Source: Rhizophagus clarus | Lineage: Eukaryota > Glomeromycota > Glomeromycetes > Glomerales > Glomeraceae | Assembly: GCA_015698045.1 (NCBI GenBank) | Contig: BLAL01000274.1 | Coordinates: 310,001-374,000 of the forward strand | DNA length: 64,000 bases | Direction: 5' to 3' | Shown: piece after piece, positions 61,301-64,000 of the stretch | Position numbering within the stretch: the first letter of the stretch is position 1 | How the letters are laid out: the number at the start of each line of letters is the position of its first letter | Program-made: the position numbers and the translations under genes | Notes under the pieces: model-generated | What the model was told of the DNA's origin: nothing | The model's input: the letters and a program-made list of their open reading frames with translations, nothing else | The model's database searches: none

Positions 61301-61843
61301 AATGAATCGACAACCCCTTGAAATGTTGATCGAACTCCCTACAATAGAGTTAATAAAATGTGATTCATCTTCGAATACTTCACAAATTTAAAATCGGACA
61401 ATTTCCAATTTCAAATCGTACAATACCTCAACTTCTTCTCTCATTTTACCCAAAGGCCTAGCAACTTCTTCAATTACTTTATCAACTCCCTTTAAATTTG
61501 TTGATAAATCAACAAAACTGCTATAATCCCTATTAATCATTTCTACCAAGTCGCTCTTCAGACTTTTCAAATGTACAATCAACTCTTTCTTTAATTCATC
61601 TAAAGGTAAATGGCGTCTATTAGCTAAAAAGTTATCAGCATTAAATTCAGGTGTGGCGAACATTTCTCTGGTTAACGGCTGAGGAAATGGTAAAGGAGTT
61701 TTCGTGTTTTCTGTAGGTGAAGAAAAATTCGGCCATGATTTTTGTTCCGATGTTGTATATACGGTTAATTTTGGTGTGCGCGAAGTATGATTTGTGAGTT
61801 TTTCTTCAGTTTTTGAAGAGGTTGTCGATTCTGGAGTGACCAT
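58376..61843 (-). CDS. COG2: Conserved oligomeric Golgi complex subunit 2
   Basis: Subunit of lobe A of the COG tether, which captures retrograde vesicles at the Golgi. Fourteen minus-strand exons: 61843-61427, 61338-61151, 61051-60946, 60881-60681, 60605-60288, 60221-60082, 59983-59907, 59824-59706, 59640-59560, 59495-59343, 59264-59192, 59123-58841, 58767-58539, and 58462 to the end, about 820 residues. After a Ser/Thr-rich leader, the COG2 N-terminal signature appears: FNADNFLANRRHLPLDELKK, then INRDYSSFVDLSTNLKGVDK, followed by a coiled coil. VYFQLR|FKEIS across exons 6-7 matches the family and fixes that acceptor at 59984. The 3' end is uncertain: reading on gives TAA at 58376-58378, while splicing at 58390 could reach a distant tiny exon near 57813. 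The start could also be the ATG at 61930. Exon 10 inserts a Ser/Pro-rich loop. Confidence 0.92.
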
Positions 61844-62078
61844 ATTTTTTTTTTTTTTAACAGATGGAAGAAAAACGTTTTGAAAACGTGGTAAATTTTT
61901 ACATAATTGGACAAGTAATAGCTTAAGCACTATATTAAATTATTGGCCAATTAACAATCAACACATGATTTTTTTAAGATTTTGATAATTTTGATAATTT
62001 TACGATAATTTTTTTTTGTTTTTGCTGGTTTTTTCTTTTTTCTTTTCTTTTTTTTTTTAAGAAAGAAAATTGTTCAAA
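61844..62078. promoter_or_regulatory. Shared divergent promoter region of COG2 and LYS12
   Basis: About 235 bp separate the two start codons. It is rich in T-runs on the plus strand (for example ~61844-61858 and 62020-62060) with the opposite bias on the other strand. No TATA box or known binding site can be claimed. Confidence 0.55.
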
Positions 62079-63637
<1,559 letters not shown>

Positions 63638-64000
63638 TATTGTTCATATATTTGTATTATTAAGAGTTTATTTAATTAAAAATGAAAATTATTTATAGTT
63701 TTTAAAAAAAATAGAATTTTATATTATATATATAAATATAAATAGCAAAATTTAATATTAATTATAAAAAATATCGAAAAAATCGTTGACGCATTATTCA
63801 AATTTGTGGATGTGTTGATAGTAAATCTTAATGAATGCAATATACAACGTATTTTCGCTATCAGATTTAATTTGATATATTAGAAGAATATGCAGTCAGA
63901 ACTCGATATAAGGAACCCAAAATATCGTTATATCGAAACTTTGAAGTTTGATATAATAATTTTTATATGTTCATATATAGAGATAAACCTTAAAAAATCA
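63638..64000. other. LYS12 3' flank and a possible pogo-like element end
   Basis: AT-rich 3' flank. From 63892 the sequence CAGTCAGAACTCGATATAAG, followed by GGAACCC and ATATCG repeats, resembles the end of a pogo/Tigger-type MITE. Its other end would be outside the window. Confidence 0.45.

Overview
The window looks like nuclear DNA of a fungus, most probably an arbuscular mycorrhizal fungus of the Rhizophagus type (Glomeromycotina). It is very AT-rich and full of nested, decayed transposons. Its four conserved genes have many short GT-AG introns, and one of them (LYS12) belongs to the fungal alpha-aminoadipate route to lysine. The genus is inferred from the style of the repeat families; no search was possible.

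Layout. 1-3 kb: the end of a hAT-like satellite element, a palindromic MITE and a broken Crypton-like tyrosine recombinase gene. 3.8-15.3 kb: a decayed multi-gene block containing an aspartic-protease ORF, a small conserved ORF, a coiled-coil/transmembrane ORF split by a Tc1 element, another small ORF, and a family B DNA polymerase split by a satellite-carrying element. 15.3-22 kb: a second hAT-like satellite element, then AT-rich DNA with tandem repeats, a perfect 50-bp palindrome, a purine-only tract and a TA-flanked element. 23.1-24.7 kb: an intact 10-exon syntaxin gene. 26-33 kb: a possible small secreted protein, a MITE, and a 4.8-kb hAT transposon with an accessory trihelix/Myb-like gene, itself inserted in a pogo-like MITE. 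34.6-43.9 kb: a 9.3-kb CACTA (EnSpm) element with two divergent broken genes; inside it sits a hAT-like element, and inside that a satellite array. 44-49.5 kb: AT-rich DNA with MITEs and a decayed third copy of the array.

49.6-64 kb is the gene-dense end: a 26-exon Ral GTPase-activating protein alpha subunit (1982 codons of protein), the Golgi tether subunit COG2 on the opposite strand, and LYS12, homoisocitrate dehydrogenase. COG2 and LYS12 are divergent and share a promoter region of about 235 bp. Exon models for the RalGAP, syntaxin and LYS12 genes were built by hand, keep frame across every junction and end at a stop codon. Syntaxin, RalGAP-alpha and COG2 all act in membrane traffic or its signalling, but nothing here shows they are co-regulated.

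The most unusual signal is a roughly 120-bp tandem repeat, present as three arrays, in which every unit carries a 41-nt block bounded by textbook splice acceptor and donor sequences. Two of the arrays ride inside elements with short pentamer-rich subterminal regions. A second theme is that many premature stops in the dead transposons can be explained by a single C-to-T or G-to-A transition.
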